Positions 43,048 to 51,252 of a stretch of 64,000 nt of DNA are shown here, piece after piece. The notes under the pieces were generated by a model. That model had not been told where the DNA came from. It searched no databases and was given only the letters and a program-made list of their open reading frames with translations. Origin of the DNA: JAHITU01 sp964486155 (GTDB lineage Bacteria > Patescibacteriota > Minisyncoccia > Phycocordibacterales > UBA12079); NCBI GenBank assembly GCA_964486155.1, contig CAZAKQ010000001.1, positions 1 through 64,000 of the forward strand, given 5' to 3'. Position 1 is the stretch's first letter; each line of letters starts with the position of its first letter. Made by a program: the position numbers and the translations under genes.

Positions 43048-44265
43048 CTATTTCTTTTTAATTTTTATTATTTTACGGCCAAGTTTTAGAATCTTTTCTT
43101 CACCTTCTTCAAAAGAAATTTCATAACTGTAATCAGTAATTTTTTCATCATTAAGCTTTACAGCTCCTTCATTTATTTTTCTTCGTGCTTCTGATTTTGA
43201 AGGAACGAATTCTACTCTAACTAACAAATCTAAAATATTTTCATTTTCTTCTACTTTTATTTCTTCCACATCTTCCGGTACACCTTTGTTTTGAAATTGT
43301 TCTACAAAAGCATTTTGAGCTTTTTCAGCTTCTTCTGTATTATAAAAAATTTCAACCAAATCAAAAGCTAATTGCATTTTCAAATCTCGAGGATTTACAG
43401 ATCCATCTTCAATTTGTTTTCTCATTTCTTCAATTTCTTCTAGAGGCTTATCAGTTATCAATTCATAAGTATTAGCAATAAATCCATCACTTAAAGACAT
43501 TATTATTCCATATATATTTTCAGGTTTCTCATCTAAAAAGATAGCGTTGCCTTCTGATTTCCCCATTTTATTCCCTTCATCATCAGCCAAGAGTTTCATT
43601 GTCAAAACAAATTTTTCTCGATTGTTGATTATTTTCTGCAAATCTCGCCCTCGCATCATATTAAACATCTGATCATTTCCCCCAATTTCTAAATCTACAT
43701 CCATTGCTACTGAATCATAAGCTTGGGCTAAAGGATATAAAAATTCATGTAAATAAATCGGTTTTTCTTCTTTTAATCTCTTTTCAAACATATCTCTATG
43801 CAACATCTGTTGGACTGTAAAATTAGAAGACAGTTCTATTAAATCTCTAAAGTTTAATTTATCACTCCATTCTGAATTATACTTTACTTCAGCTGGGTTT
43901 TCCCCTTCAAAATCTAAGAAAATTGAAGCTTGTTTTTGAAAATATTTGGCATTCTTTTCTATTTTTTCTTTGGTTAATTTGGGACGAGTTACTGACTTGT
44001 CTGTTGGATCTCCTATTAGAGAAGTAAAATCCCCAATTAAGAAAATAACTTTATGTCCAAGTTTTTGAAATTCTGAAAGTTTCTTTATAGAAACAGCATT
44101 ACCTAACTGTAAAGAAGGTGCAGTAGCATCATAACCACAATATAATTTAATTTGTTTTCCTGACATCAGAAGTTTTTTTAGTTCTTCTTTTTCAGAAAAA
44201 ATTTCCTCAACCCCTCTGGTTAAAACATTATCAATTGCTTTTTCATCTGTGTTTATTTTCATCAT
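43048..44265 (-). CDS. tyrS: Tyrosyl-tRNA synthetase
   Basis: This class I synthetase charges tRNA-Tyr. GYDATAPSLQLGN (44-56) is the HIGH region, EIGGNDQMFNMMRGRDLQ binds tyrosine, and NKMGKSEGN (232-240) is the KMSKS motif of the TyrZ-like type. A C-terminal S4 RNA-binding domain (about 335-400, SEARRKINEGAVKLN) completes the 405 aa. TAAAAT ends 7 nt before the first ATG and no Shine-Dalgarno is present, which suggests a leaderless mRNA. The small membrane gene at 42784 follows after 12 nt. Confidence 0.96.
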   Translation of the reverse strand: MMKINTDEKAIDNVLTRGVEEIFSEKEELKKLLMSGKQIKLYCGYDATAPSLQLGNAVSIKKLSEFQKLGHKVIFLIGDFTSLIGDPTDKSVTRPKLTKEKIEKNAKYFQKQASIFLDFEGENPAEVKYNSEWSDKLNFRDLIELSSNFTVQQMLHRDMFEKRLKEEKPIYLHEFLYPLAQAYDSVAMDVDLEIGGNDQMFNMMRGRDLQKIINNREKFVLTMKLLADDEGNKMGKSEGNAIFLDEKPENIYGIIMSLSDGFIANTYELITDKPLEEIEEMRKQIEDGSVNPRDLKMQLAFDLVEIFYNTEEAEKAQNAFVEQFQNKGVPEDVEEIKVEENENILDLLVRVEFVPSKSEARRKINEGAVKLNDEKITDYSYEISFEEGEEKILKLGRKIIKIKKK

Positions 44266-44272
44266 TATAATT

Positions 44273-44278
44273 ATTTTA
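44273..44278 (-). promoter_or_regulatory. -10 box of a putative leaderless tyrS mRNA
   Basis: TAAAAT on the minus strand ends 7 nt before the tyrS ATG at 44265. Confidence 0.5.
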
Positions 44279-44284
44279 TCATAA

Positions 44285-44400
44285 AAACACTAATTCGCCA
44301 GCTGGCGAAACTAGAACAATATTCCCCATCGTAGTCCAACTACGTAGTTGGACTACGGAATTAATGAAACTATTGATTTTGAAGAACTTTTTGTGTATTC
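44285..44400. repeat. Palindromes upstream of tyrS
   Basis: CGCCAGCTGGCG (about 44292-44303) and a double palindrome GTAGTCCAACTAC / GTAGTTGGACTAC (about 44332-44357) are present. The latter is followed by GGAATTAATGAAAC and resembles the terminal palindromes of the composite elements without a full core. Confidence 0.55.
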
Positions 44401-44489
44401 TAATTATTAGACTAGTTAAATATTCTCTAATAAAAAATATTTTAAGAGAGGATAATAAATTTTAATTAAAGTTAAGTAAGGAGATTTTT

Positions 44490-44885
44490 ATGAGCTCATC
44501 ATTAGGATTAGGAATATTTTTTAAACAAGATAGTAGTGTTTTAGATACTTTAAAAAAACATGGAAAAGTATCTTGTCTATCAAGAAAACAAAGAAAAGAA
44601 ATCAAGAAAAAAATTTCAATTTTTTCTTCTCCAAAGATAAAAAAAATTGAATTTGTTGGAGGTTTAAATATTTTCTTAGAGAGTAATAACTCTGAAGTTA
44701 GAGAAAAGATTAAAAAATTAAGCAAAAATAAAAAAACAGGAAAGAAAAAACCAGCAGAATTTCAAACAAAACCTCCTTTTGAAAAAGGTTCTGATCAAGA
44801 GAAAATGGAAACATATGAATTTCAAGGTCCAAAAGAAAAAACTCCCCCTAAAAGAAGATGGGGAGAACGAGATTATCAAAAATAA
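44490..44885 (+). CDS. Small basic protein of unknown function with Shine-Dalgarno
   Basis: I do not recognise this 131-aa lysine-rich protein. Residues about 20-75 look folded (helices with KKHGKVSCLSRKQRKEIKKK and a strand KKIEFVGGLNIFLES). Residues about 80-131 are charged, proline-rich and probably disordered. AAGGAG is placed 7 nt before the ATG. A strong terminator hairpin follows. The basic charge would fit nucleic-acid binding, but nothing specific supports it. Confidence 0.65.
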   Translation: MSSSLGLGIFFKQDSSVLDTLKKHGKVSCLSRKQRKEIKKKISIFSSPKIKKIEFVGGLNIFLESNNSEVREKIKKLSKNKKTGKKKPAEFQTKPPFEKGSDQEKMETYEFQGPKEKTPPKRRWGERDYQK

Positions 44886-45382
44886 AATCTTAATATTATT
44901 CATAAAACTCTATAACCCCGCCTTAACAGATTCAATTAGTTAAGGCGGAATTCTTTTTTCCAATTTACCAGCTATCACATAGCTGATAAATTAAGACCTG
45001 TCTTACTATTCGGCTATACTATGGCCGAATTTTGTTATTTATAAAAACACTACTATTCCAGTTAACTGGAATAGTAGTGTTTTCCTAACTACCTAACAAG
45101 CTAATTTTCTAACTTATCTGCCTTTGCGCACTGGCATGCATAGATAGGCAGGTACTTAATACATACTACATAATACATAATACTAAAACTAAATAATTTA
45201 TATTTTCAACCTGCCTGCCGGTAGGCAGGAAAAGAGGTCCTCCCGCTACAAGTGGTCGGATCTCGAAAAAATGTATTAGATTTTAGCTTTATTAAAATCC
45301 ATAATTTTTAATTTAAAATTTATTATTTATAATTCCAAAAACAAAAAAAGAGAAGTTAAAGCCTCTCTTTTTTTGTTTTTGG
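44886..45382. other. Palindrome-rich intergenic region
   Basis: No gene is visible. It holds the terminator CCGCCTTAAC...GTTAAGGCGG with TTCTTTTTT (44918-44958), hairpins TCAGCTATGTGATAGCTGG (reverse, about 44968-44988), ATTCGGCTATACTATGGCCG (about 45008), TATTCCAGTTAACTGGAATA (about 45055), a TACTTAATACATACTACATA repeat also seen at 36060 and 42620, CCTGCCTGCCGGTAGGCAGG (about 45211) and a degenerate GAGGTC...CGGATCTCG element (45233-45265). Confidence 0.7.
45335..45382. terminator. Strong hairpin terminator after dnaJ
   Basis: CCAAAAACAAAAAAAGAGA and TCTCTTTTTTTGTTTTTGG pair fully around GTTAAAGCC. It abuts the dnaJ stop and can work in both directions. Confidence 0.75.
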
Positions 45383-46453
45383 TTATACTCCCTCGTTTTT
45401 TAATTCTTCCACAAGTTTTTTTGCTTTTCTGGATAATTTATTAGGAAATTTAATATTTAAAGTAATTAACAAATTTCCCCTTCTTCTTTCTGAAATTGGA
45501 ACTCCTTTTCCTTTTACTCTTAAAATTTCTCCATGAGTTACTCCTTTAGGAATTTTAACTTTCAACCCTGCCTTGCCGGCAGGCAGGTTAGCATCTAAAG
45601 TTTCCACATTATATTCTGCTCCCAACAAAGCGTCTGTTAATTTAACTCCTAAATCCATAATTAAGTCATTTCCCCGTTTTTTAAATACTTTATGCGGAGT
45701 AACATGCACTTTTATATACAAATCTCCTGGATTTCCATCAGCAATAGCTTCTCCTGCTCCTGCCAAACGAATCATTTCACCATCATTAATTCCAGCTGGG
45801 ATTTTAATTTTAAATTCTTCTTGTTTTTTTAAGATTCCACCACCTCTACATTCTTTACATTTTTCTTTCGGAATCCGTCCTTTTCCATGACATTTATCAC
45901 AAGTTTTGATAGTAGAAAAAGCACCTAAAAATGATTGCTTAGTTTCGTGAATTTTTCCTTTTCCTCCACAGGCAGAACAAGTTTTCATCTCTGAACCTTT
46001 TTTAGCTCCACTACCTTCACAAGATAAACATATTGAATTTTTAGTTAAAACGATTTTTCTATCTATGCCAAAAATAGCCTCAGCAAATGAAACTTCAATA
46101 TCTATAGAAATATCAGAGCCTCTTTTTACTCTATTTCGTCCTCCAAAAATATCTCCAAATATATCTCCTAAATCAAATTCTACTCCTCCTTGTTGACTAA
46201 AACCACCAAAGCCTCCAAAACCACCTTGTGGAGCACCATTTCCTCCAAATGATTGTCCATAAGTATCATATTCTGATCTTTTTCTATCATCAGACAAAAC
46301 AGCATAGGCTTCACTGGCTTCTTTAAATTTTGCCTCATTTCCATTAGCTTTATCAGGATGATATTTGTGAGCTAATTTATGAAAAGCTTTTTTAATTTCT
46401 GTTTTAGAAGCTTTTTTATCTACTCCTAAAATTTTGTAATAGTCTTTATTCAT
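45383..46453 (-). CDS. dnaJ: Chaperone DnaJ
   Basis: DnaJ is the Hsp40 co-chaperone that stimulates DnaK. I start at ATG 46453 (MNKDYYKILGVDKKAS). A longer frame upstream is not family-like. The J domain has HPD at 32-34, then a Gly/Phe-rich linker, four CxxCxGxG zinc motifs (CLSCEGSG, CSACGGKG, CDKCHGKG, CKECRGGG) and the substrate-binding C-terminal domain. Length is 356 aa. Residues about 289-296 (NLPAGKAG) are encoded by the CCTGCC palindrome at 45565-45588, an in-frame insertion. TAAAAT ends 7 nt before the ATG. Confidence 0.95.
   Translation of the reverse strand: MNKDYYKILGVDKKASKTEIKKAFHKLAHKYHPDKANGNEAKFKEASEAYAVLSDDRKRSEYDTYGQSFGGNGAPQGGFGGFGGFSQQGGVEFDLGDIFGDIFGGRNRVKRGSDISIDIEVSFAEAIFGIDRKIVLTKNSICLSCEGSGAKKGSEMKTCSACGGKGKIHETKQSFLGAFSTIKTCDKCHGKGRIPKEKCKECRGGGILKKQEEFKIKIPAGINDGEMIRLAGAGEAIADGNPGDLYIKVHVTPHKVFKKRGNDLIMDLGVKLTDALLGAEYNVETLDANLPAGKAGLKVKIPKGVTHGEILRVKGKGVPISERRRGNLLITLNIKFPNKLSRKAKKLVEELKNEGV
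45565..45590. repeat. In-frame CCTGCC palindrome inside dnaJ
   Basis: AACCCTGCCTTGCCGGCAGG followed by CAGGTT is a member of the CCTGCCTGCCGGCAGGCAGG family that is common between genes here. It encodes NLPAGKAG on the minus strand in frame. Confidence 0.8.
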
Positions 46454-46460
46454 AACCACT

Positions 46461-46466
46461 ATTTTA
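46461..46466 (-). promoter_or_regulatory. -10 box of a putative leaderless dnaJ mRNA
   Basis: TAAAAT on the minus strand ends 7 nt before the dnaJ ATG at 46453, without a Shine-Dalgarno. Confidence 0.5.
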
Positions 46467-46570
46467 CTCTTTTTTTTTATTTTGTAAATGATTTTACTTG
46501 ATATTGATAAGTTTTTAGAGTGTAAATAATTTAGTCTGTTTAGAATATAACTATAAAGGAGAGGTGCACT

Positions 46571-47029
46571 TTGAAAAAAGAAATTAAAACAATAAAAAAA
46601 TTTATTGAAACAAACCATGAAATATTTTTTCTGATAGCAAAAGTCTTAAGGGAAAAAACTGTGAGAGAAATCTTAGAAACCCAGGGTCTAGGCAGAGTAT
46701 TAGAAACAGCTCTCCTAAATGCTTTTGAAGCTACTGGTTTACGAGAAAAAGAAAGAATAGAAACCGTTCATTATTTTCTTGACTTATTTTTTGGTTGGAA
46801 CCCAAATCAAAAGAGTGGGAAACTCTTATGCCCTGAATGTGACTCCCCACTAAAACCAATAGTTCAATCTTCACAAATTTATGCTTCTTATAACCCCGAA
46901 CAATTTGATGCGATTAGAGCGGGAGATTTTGAGTGTCCGAATAGTCAATGTCCTGGAATTAATAAAATCAATAAGAATTTGTTAGCAAATAACGGACATC
47001 GGTGTTATTGGGAAAAAGATCTTGTTTAA
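46571..47029 (+). CDS. Zinc-ribbon protein of unknown function, TTG start
   Basis: This 152-aa protein is not recognised. Residues 1-70 are helical and charged (FIETNHEIFFLIAKVLREKTV...). A C-terminal half with CPECDSPL (about 94) and CPNSQC (about 125) looks like a zinc ribbon. The start is TTG at 46571, chosen because AAAGGAG lies 8 nt before it; no other start fits that site. It lies between dnaK and dnaJ on the opposite strand, divergent from dnaJ, and ends with a terminator hairpin. It could bind nucleic acid, which is only a guess from the ribbon. Confidence 0.65.
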   Translation: MKKEIKTIKKFIETNHEIFFLIAKVLREKTVREILETQGLGRVLETALLNAFEATGLREKERIETVHYFLDLFFGWNPNQKSGKLLCPECDSPLKPIVQSSQIYASYNPEQFDAIRAGDFECPNSQCPGINKINKNLLANNGHRCYWEKDLV

Positions 47030-47037
47030 AAAAGTAG

Positions 47038-47076
47038 GCAGCCGGAATCTAGAATTTTGATTCCGGTTGTTTTTTA
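47038..47076 (+). terminator. Terminator after the zinc-ribbon gene
   Basis: AGCCGGAATC and GATTCCGGTT pair across TAGAATTTT, followed by GTTTTTTAATTTT. Confidence 0.75.
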
Positions 47077-47106
47077 ATTTTAGAAAGAGATACGACTTCA
47101 CCAGAT

Positions 47107-47246
47107 TAGAGTTCCAACCTCAGAAATGATTAAACAATACGAATGACTTAACGATCAAGATCCTGCAAGTTAATCTGCCGGCCAGCAGAGTTGGACCTCA
47201 AGTTACTAAAGGTTACTGGTATACACGTTAAGAGGTCGGACCTCGG
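47107..47246. repeat. Composite element E5 with an inserted palindrome
   Basis: The left part, CAACCTCAGAAATGATTAAA, and the right part, TTACTAAAGGTTACTGG then AAGAGGTCGGACCTCG, match E4 (49950-50036). Extra sequence with CTGCCGGCCAGCAG and TTGGACCTCA sits between them, so E5 looks like a family member interrupted by other palindromes. Confidence 0.65.
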
Positions 47247-47254
47247 AAAACTAC

Positions 47255-49198
47255 TTATTTTTCTTCTGAAGAATCTCCTTCTTTTTTATCTTCTGAATTT
47301 TCGTCTTCTACAGGTTCAGTTTCAGCATCTCGAATATTATCATCTTTTGGGCTATCTCCTCCAGCAGGAGCTTGTTTTGCTTGTTCTTCTTGCATTTTCT
47401 TCATAACTTCCTCCCCTATTTTTTGCATTGAAGTAGAAAGTTCTTCATTAGCTTTCTTTATAACTTCCAAATCTTCTCCATCTTTTACTTTTTTCAAAGC
47501 TTCTATTTTTTCATTAACATCAGTTTTAATTTCCTCAGAAACTTTTTCTTCATTTTCTTTAATTGATTTTTCTGCAGTATGAATAAATTGTTCTGCCATA
47601 TTTCTTGCTTCAATTATTTCCTGTTTCTTTTTATCTTCATCAGCGTGTAATTCTGCATCTTTTTTCATTTTTTCTACATCTTCATCAGAAAGTCCAGATG
47701 ATGCTTCAATTCTAATTGATTGTTCTTTTCCACTAGCTTTATCAACCGCTTTTACATTCAAAATTCCGTTAGCATCAATATCAAAACTTACTTCAATTTG
47801 AGGTACTCCTCTAGGAGCTGGAGTAATTCCCTCCAAAATAAAGCGTCCTAGGCTCTTATTATCAGAAGCTAAAGGTCTTTCACCTTGGCTAATATTAATT
47901 TCTACAGAGGGTTGATTATCAGCTGCTGTAGAGAAAATTTGAGATTTTGAAGTAGGAATAGTTGTATTTCTTTCAATCAATTTAGTAGCAACCCCTCCCA
48001 TTGTTTCAATTCCTAATGACAAAGGGATAACATCCAACAAAAGAACATCTTTAACATCTCCTTGTAAAATTCCAGCTTGAATAGCAGCTCCAGTAGAAAC
48101 CACTTCATCTGGATTTATTGATTGGTTTAATTCTTTACCTCCAAATAATTCTTTTACAGCATTTTGAATAGCAGGCATTCGTGTTTGACCTCCCACCATA
48201 ATAATTTCATCAATATCTGAAATTTCAAAAGGAGAAGCTTCGATAGCTCTTTTTGTAATTTCAACTGATTTTTTAATATATTCATCTGCTAACTCCTCCA
48301 ATTTTGCTCTTGTCATCTTCAAAAGTAAGTGTTTAGGACCATCTTCTCCAGAAGTTATAAAAGGGATATTAATTTCTGTTTCTTGAGCTGTCGAAAGTTC
48401 TAACTTAGCTTTTTCAGCTGATTCATCTAATCTTTGCAAAGCTAAAGTATCTTTACTAATATCAATTCCTGAATCTTTTTTAAACTCAGCAATAATCCAT
48501 TTTATAATTTCTTGATCAATATCTCTACCTCCCATATGAGAATCTCCATCCGTTGATTTCACTTCTACAGTATCATCAGAAACTTCCAAAACAGAAACAT
48601 CAAAAGTTCCTCCTCCAAAATCAAAGACTACTATTTGCTGATCATTATTTTTATTGAAACCATAAGAAAGCGCTGCTGCTGTTGGCTCATTTATAATTCT
48701 CTTCACTTCTAATCCCGCTATTTTTCCTGCGTCTTTTGTAGCTTGTCTTTGAGAATCATTGAAATAAGCAGGAACTGTAATCACAGCTTCAGTAATAGTT
48801 TCTCCTATTTTTGCCTCAGCATCCGCTTTTAATTTAGAAATAATCATTGCAGAAATTTCTTCTGGTCTATGATTTTTATCTCCCATCTTAATTTCAATAC
48901 CTCCGGTACTAGATTTCGCAAGTTCAAATGGAGCTGTTGTTTTATCTTTGTCTAATTCTTTATCATCAAATTTATGACCCACAAATCTCTTAATTCCAAA
49001 AACTGTATTTTGAGGATTTGTAACAGCTTGTCTTCTAGCTAATTGACCCACTAATCTTTCTCCTGTTTTTGATATAGCTACTACAGAAGGAGTGGTTCTT
49101 GATCCTTCAGTATTTTCTAAAATTTTTGCTTCTCCACCTTCTATAATTGCCATAGCAGAGTTAGTTGTTCCTAAATCTATTCCTAAAATTTTTGACAT
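47255..49198 (-). CDS. dnaK: Chaperone DnaK (Hsp70)
   Basis: DnaK is the ATP-dependent Hsp70 that folds nascent and stressed proteins with DnaJ and GrpE. ILGIDLGTTNSAMAII (4-19) starts the ATPase, and FDFGGGTFDVSVLEV and IIMVGGQTRMPAIQ are its other phosphate motifs. The linker DVLLLDVIPLSLGIETMGG leads into the substrate domain and helical lid. The tail is acidic (EPVEDENSEDKKEGDSSEEK). Length is 647 aa. grpE is upstream on the same strand and element E11 lies in the 152-nt gap. No HrcA gene or CIRCE site is seen. Confidence 0.97.
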   Translation of the reverse strand: MSKILGIDLGTTNSAMAIIEGGEAKILENTEGSRTTPSVVAISKTGERLVGQLARRQAVTNPQNTVFGIKRFVGHKFDDKELDKDKTTAPFELAKSSTGGIEIKMGDKNHRPEEISAMIISKLKADAEAKIGETITEAVITVPAYFNDSQRQATKDAGKIAGLEVKRIINEPTAAALSYGFNKNNDQQIVVFDFGGGTFDVSVLEVSDDTVEVKSTDGDSHMGGRDIDQEIIKWIIAEFKKDSGIDISKDTLALQRLDESAEKAKLELSTAQETEINIPFITSGEDGPKHLLLKMTRAKLEELADEYIKKSVEITKRAIEASPFEISDIDEIIMVGGQTRMPAIQNAVKELFGGKELNQSINPDEVVSTGAAIQAGILQGDVKDVLLLDVIPLSLGIETMGGVATKLIERNTTIPTSKSQIFSTAADNQPSVEINISQGERPLASDNKSLGRFILEGITPAPRGVPQIEVSFDIDANGILNVKAVDKASGKEQSIRIEASSGLSDEDVEKMKKDAELHADEDKKKQEIIEARNMAEQFIHTAEKSIKENEEKVSEEIKTDVNEKIEALKKVKDGEDLEVIKKANEELSTSMQKIGEEVMKKMQEEQAKQAPAGGDSPKDDNIRDAETEPVEDENSEDKKEGDSSEEK

Positions 49199-49287
49199 AA
49201 TGTTTTTTAATTAGCTTTTAATATTAAAATTCTTGTTTTGTAATTATCTTAATTAAAAAGAATGACCTCTTTCATTTAAATTTCTCC

Positions 49288-49341
49288 TTAGGAGTCGCAC
49301 CCCTCCGTTCGTAAACTCACTACAAGGGGAACGACCCCTTT
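49288..49341. repeat. Short composite element E11 between grpE and dnaK
   Basis: AGGAGTCGCACCCCTCCGTT opens the element and AAGGGGAACGACCCCTTT closes it. Both resemble the ends of E7 at 51880-51967 (GGGGTCGCACC, GAGGAACGACTCC), but the core is shorter. Confidence 0.55.
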
Positions 49342-49350
49342 TTCAAATTT

Positions 49351-49938
49351 CTATTCGGATACTTTTACTTTTGCTTCTCTTATTACTTTTTCATTCAAAA
49401 GATATCCTTTCTGAATCACTTCTATTATTATATTCTCAGATTTTTTTTCGTCAACCTTTATAGATTCAACTGAAGTGTGAAATTCAGGATTAAATTCTTC
49501 ATTCAATGGGTTTATTTGCTTTACTCCATTTATTTCTAAAATAGAAAGTAATTGAGAGTAAATATGTTTAACTCCTTGAGCCCATTCTTTTAAAGCTTCA
49601 TCTTTTTTATCTACATTTTTCAAAGCTATTTCGAAAGAATCTAATACAGGAATAATTTGTAAAATCAATTCTGTATTTGAATATTTTAATAATTCAACTT
49701 TTTGTTCTCCGAATTCTTTTCGAGCATTTACTAAATCAGCTTTGGCTCGTTGCCAACCAGCTAAATATTCTTGCTTTTCTTCAGTTACTTTTTTTAATTT
49801 CCCCCTTAATTTATTAGAAGTTTTATCTCCAAAAGAGTTTGAAGCTTCTTCTTCAGATTCAATAACAACATCGTCAATGTTTTCATCGACATCATTTTCA
49901 TTATTTATATCTTCTTTTTTTTTAATATCTTCTAACAT
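49351..49938 (-). CDS. grpE: Nucleotide exchange factor GrpE
   Basis: GrpE releases ADP from DnaK. The 195-aa protein has an acidic disordered start (1-38), a long coiled coil (about 50-110, with EYLAGWQRAKADLVNARKE) and the C-terminal beta-wing ending EVIQKGYLLNEKVIREAKVKV, the family signature. It is the first gene of a grpE-dnaK unit. Element E4 lies 11 nt upstream of the ATG, so any promoter must lie in or beyond it. No Shine-Dalgarno is present. Confidence 0.93.
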   Translation of the reverse strand: MLEDIKKKEDINNENDVDENIDDVVIESEEEASNSFGDKTSNKLRGKLKKVTEEKQEYLAGWQRAKADLVNARKEFGEQKVELLKYSNTELILQIIPVLDSFEIALKNVDKKDEALKEWAQGVKHIYSQLLSILEINGVKQINPLNEEFNPEFHTSVESIKVDEKKSENIIIEVIQKGYLLNEKVIREAKVKVSE

Positions 49939-49949
49939 AAATTCTGTTG

Positions 49950-50036
49950 TTTAGAGGTACGACCTCAGCAATGATTAAGCAAAACAAACTACTAAAGGCA
50001 ACAGACATCTTAGCCAAGAGGTCGAACCTCGTTAAA
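49950..50036. repeat. Composite element E4 upstream of grpE
   Basis: TTTAGAGGTACGACCTCA, core GCAATGATTAAGCAAAACAA and CTACTAAAGGCAACAGACAT, then CCAAGAGGTCGAACCTCG. It aligns with E6 and both parts of E5, and more weakly with E2 and E3 on the reverse strand. Confidence 0.75.
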
Positions 50037-50063
50037 CCACTATATCTTTTTTTGACAAAAGGG

Positions 50064-50260
50064 GCGGGGCGAAGCCCCGCCCACCAACCTCTATGAAAAT
50101 AAAGTGTAAAGTATTTGCATTAAAACTTTTAACAAAAAAATTACTGTTCTCTACTTTAGTAGAGAAAAAATTTCACCCGACCCACTGGGAGTGGTTTGAA
50201 ATTTTTAAGTAATTTTTTGTGTCCCGAAGGGAAAAGTTTTTCTAGCAAATACTTTGTATT
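50064..50260. repeat. Hairpin cluster and long imperfect stem between rpsI and grpE
   Basis: GGGGCGGGGCGAAGCCCCGCCC (two halves around GCGAAGC) stands at about 50064-50086. From about 50110 to 50258 a long imperfect stem pairs AAAGTATTTGC, AAAACTTTT and AAAAAAATTACT with their mirrors AGTAATTTTTTGT, AAAAGTTTTT and GCAAATACTTT. It encloses smaller hairpins (TCTCTACTTTAGTAGAGA), and a CCCTTCGGG mini-hairpin interrupts the right arm. Confidence 0.7.
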
Positions 50261-50270
50261 TTGTTTGAAC

Positions 50271-50681
50271 TTACCTTTTATTCCATTGAGGAGCTCTACG
50301 AGCTGATTTCAAACCAAATTTCTTTCTTTCTTTCATCCTAGGATCTCTTTTTATAAATCCTGCCTTTTTTAAATCTTTTTTAAAATCTTCATTAATTTTA
50401 AGTAAAGCCCTTGAAATTCCATGACGTATAGCTTCCGCCTGAGCATTTATTCCTCCTCCTTTCACCAAAGCAGAAATTGAATATTTATCTTTAAATTTAG
50501 TAACTTTAAAAGCATCTTTTACAATAGATTGCAAAACATCAGTAGTAAAATACTGAGCTAATTTAGAACCATTAATAACATAAGAAACTTTACTTGCCTC
50601 AGTTAATCTTATTCTAGCTGTGGCTGTTTTTCTTCTTCCAACAGTCTCTATGTATTTTTTTGTTTTTGTTTTTGTAACCAT
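50271..50681 (-). CDS. rpsI: Ribosomal protein uS9
   Basis: This small-subunit protein has a C-terminal tail that reaches the decoding P site. ETVGRRKTATARIRL (about 11-25) and the ending KKFGLKSARRAPQWNKR are diagnostic. Length 136 aa is normal. It follows rplM on the same strand, as in most bacteria. The 103-nt leader holds inverted AACTTTATAAACTTTCAACT repeats just before the ATG and no Shine-Dalgarno. Confidence 0.97.
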   Translation of the reverse strand: MVTKTKTKKYIETVGRRKTATARIRLTEASKVSYVINGSKLAQYFTTDVLQSIVKDAFKVTKFKDKYSISALVKGGGINAQAEAIRHGISRALLKINEDFKKDLKKAGFIKRDPRMKERKKFGLKSARRAPQWNKR

Positions 50682-50784
50682 TTTTATATTAGTTAAAAGT
50701 TTATAAAGTTGAAAGTTTATAAAGTATTTTTGAAAATTATTTTATGATTTTTACTTTACGAACTTTATGAACTTTATGAACTTT

Positions 50785-51129
50785 CTACTCTTTAATAATT
50801 AAATTTTTCATCATTAACGGTCGTAATTTATTCCCAGGAAGCATTCCGTAAATAGCTTTTCTTAAAATTTCAGAATACCCCTTATCCGCAATGACTTTTT
50901 CCATATTTTCTACTTTTCTTCCTCCTGGATATCCAGAATATCGTTGATAAGTTTTTTGCTTCATTTTCTTTTTAGTTATATCTAATTTAGAAGCATTGGT
51001 TATTGTAATTCTAATATCAACTAATTTATTCTTAGTAAAATCAGCTTTGTCCTTACCCATTAATAAAACAGCTATTTTATTAGCTAATCTTCCCAATTTT
51101 TCTCCTGTTGCATCTATATTATGTTCCAT
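50785..51129 (-). CDS. rplM: Ribosomal protein uL13
   Basis: This is an early-assembly large-subunit protein. NIDATGEKLGRLANKIAVLLMGKDK and YSGYPGGRKVENMEKVI, with KAIYGMLPGNKLRPLMMKNLII, identify uL13. The 114-aa length is shorter than the usual 140 because the extreme N-terminal and C-terminal extensions are missing, a known trait of small genomes. The start was chosen at MEHNIDATG, which matches the family core. It precedes rpsI and follows rplQ. Confidence 0.95.
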   Translation of the reverse strand: MEHNIDATGEKLGRLANKIAVLLMGKDKADFTKNKLVDIRITITNASKLDITKKKMKQKTYQRYSGYPGGRKVENMEKVIADKGYSEILRKAIYGMLPGNKLRPLMMKNLIIKE

Positions 51130-51252
51130 ATTTATTTAGGTTATTAGGATACTAGGTTTTTAGAAGGTTAGGAGAAAATCGCTCTGCGATTTTCTTCTTT
51201 TTCTAAATACCTTCCGCCAGCTGGCAGATACCTAATTTTTTAATCTTACTAA

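Noticed and set aside
46453..46618. Longer dnaJ start adding 55 residues
   Set aside because: The added part is not J-domain-like, overlaps the divergent gene at 46571 and its Shine-Dalgarno, and the leaderless -10 box points to ATG 46453.
49939..50270. CIRCE or HrcA control of the grpE-dnaK unit
   Set aside because: No inverted repeat of the TTAGCACTC type and no hrcA gene is present; the upstream region holds element E4 and hairpins only.
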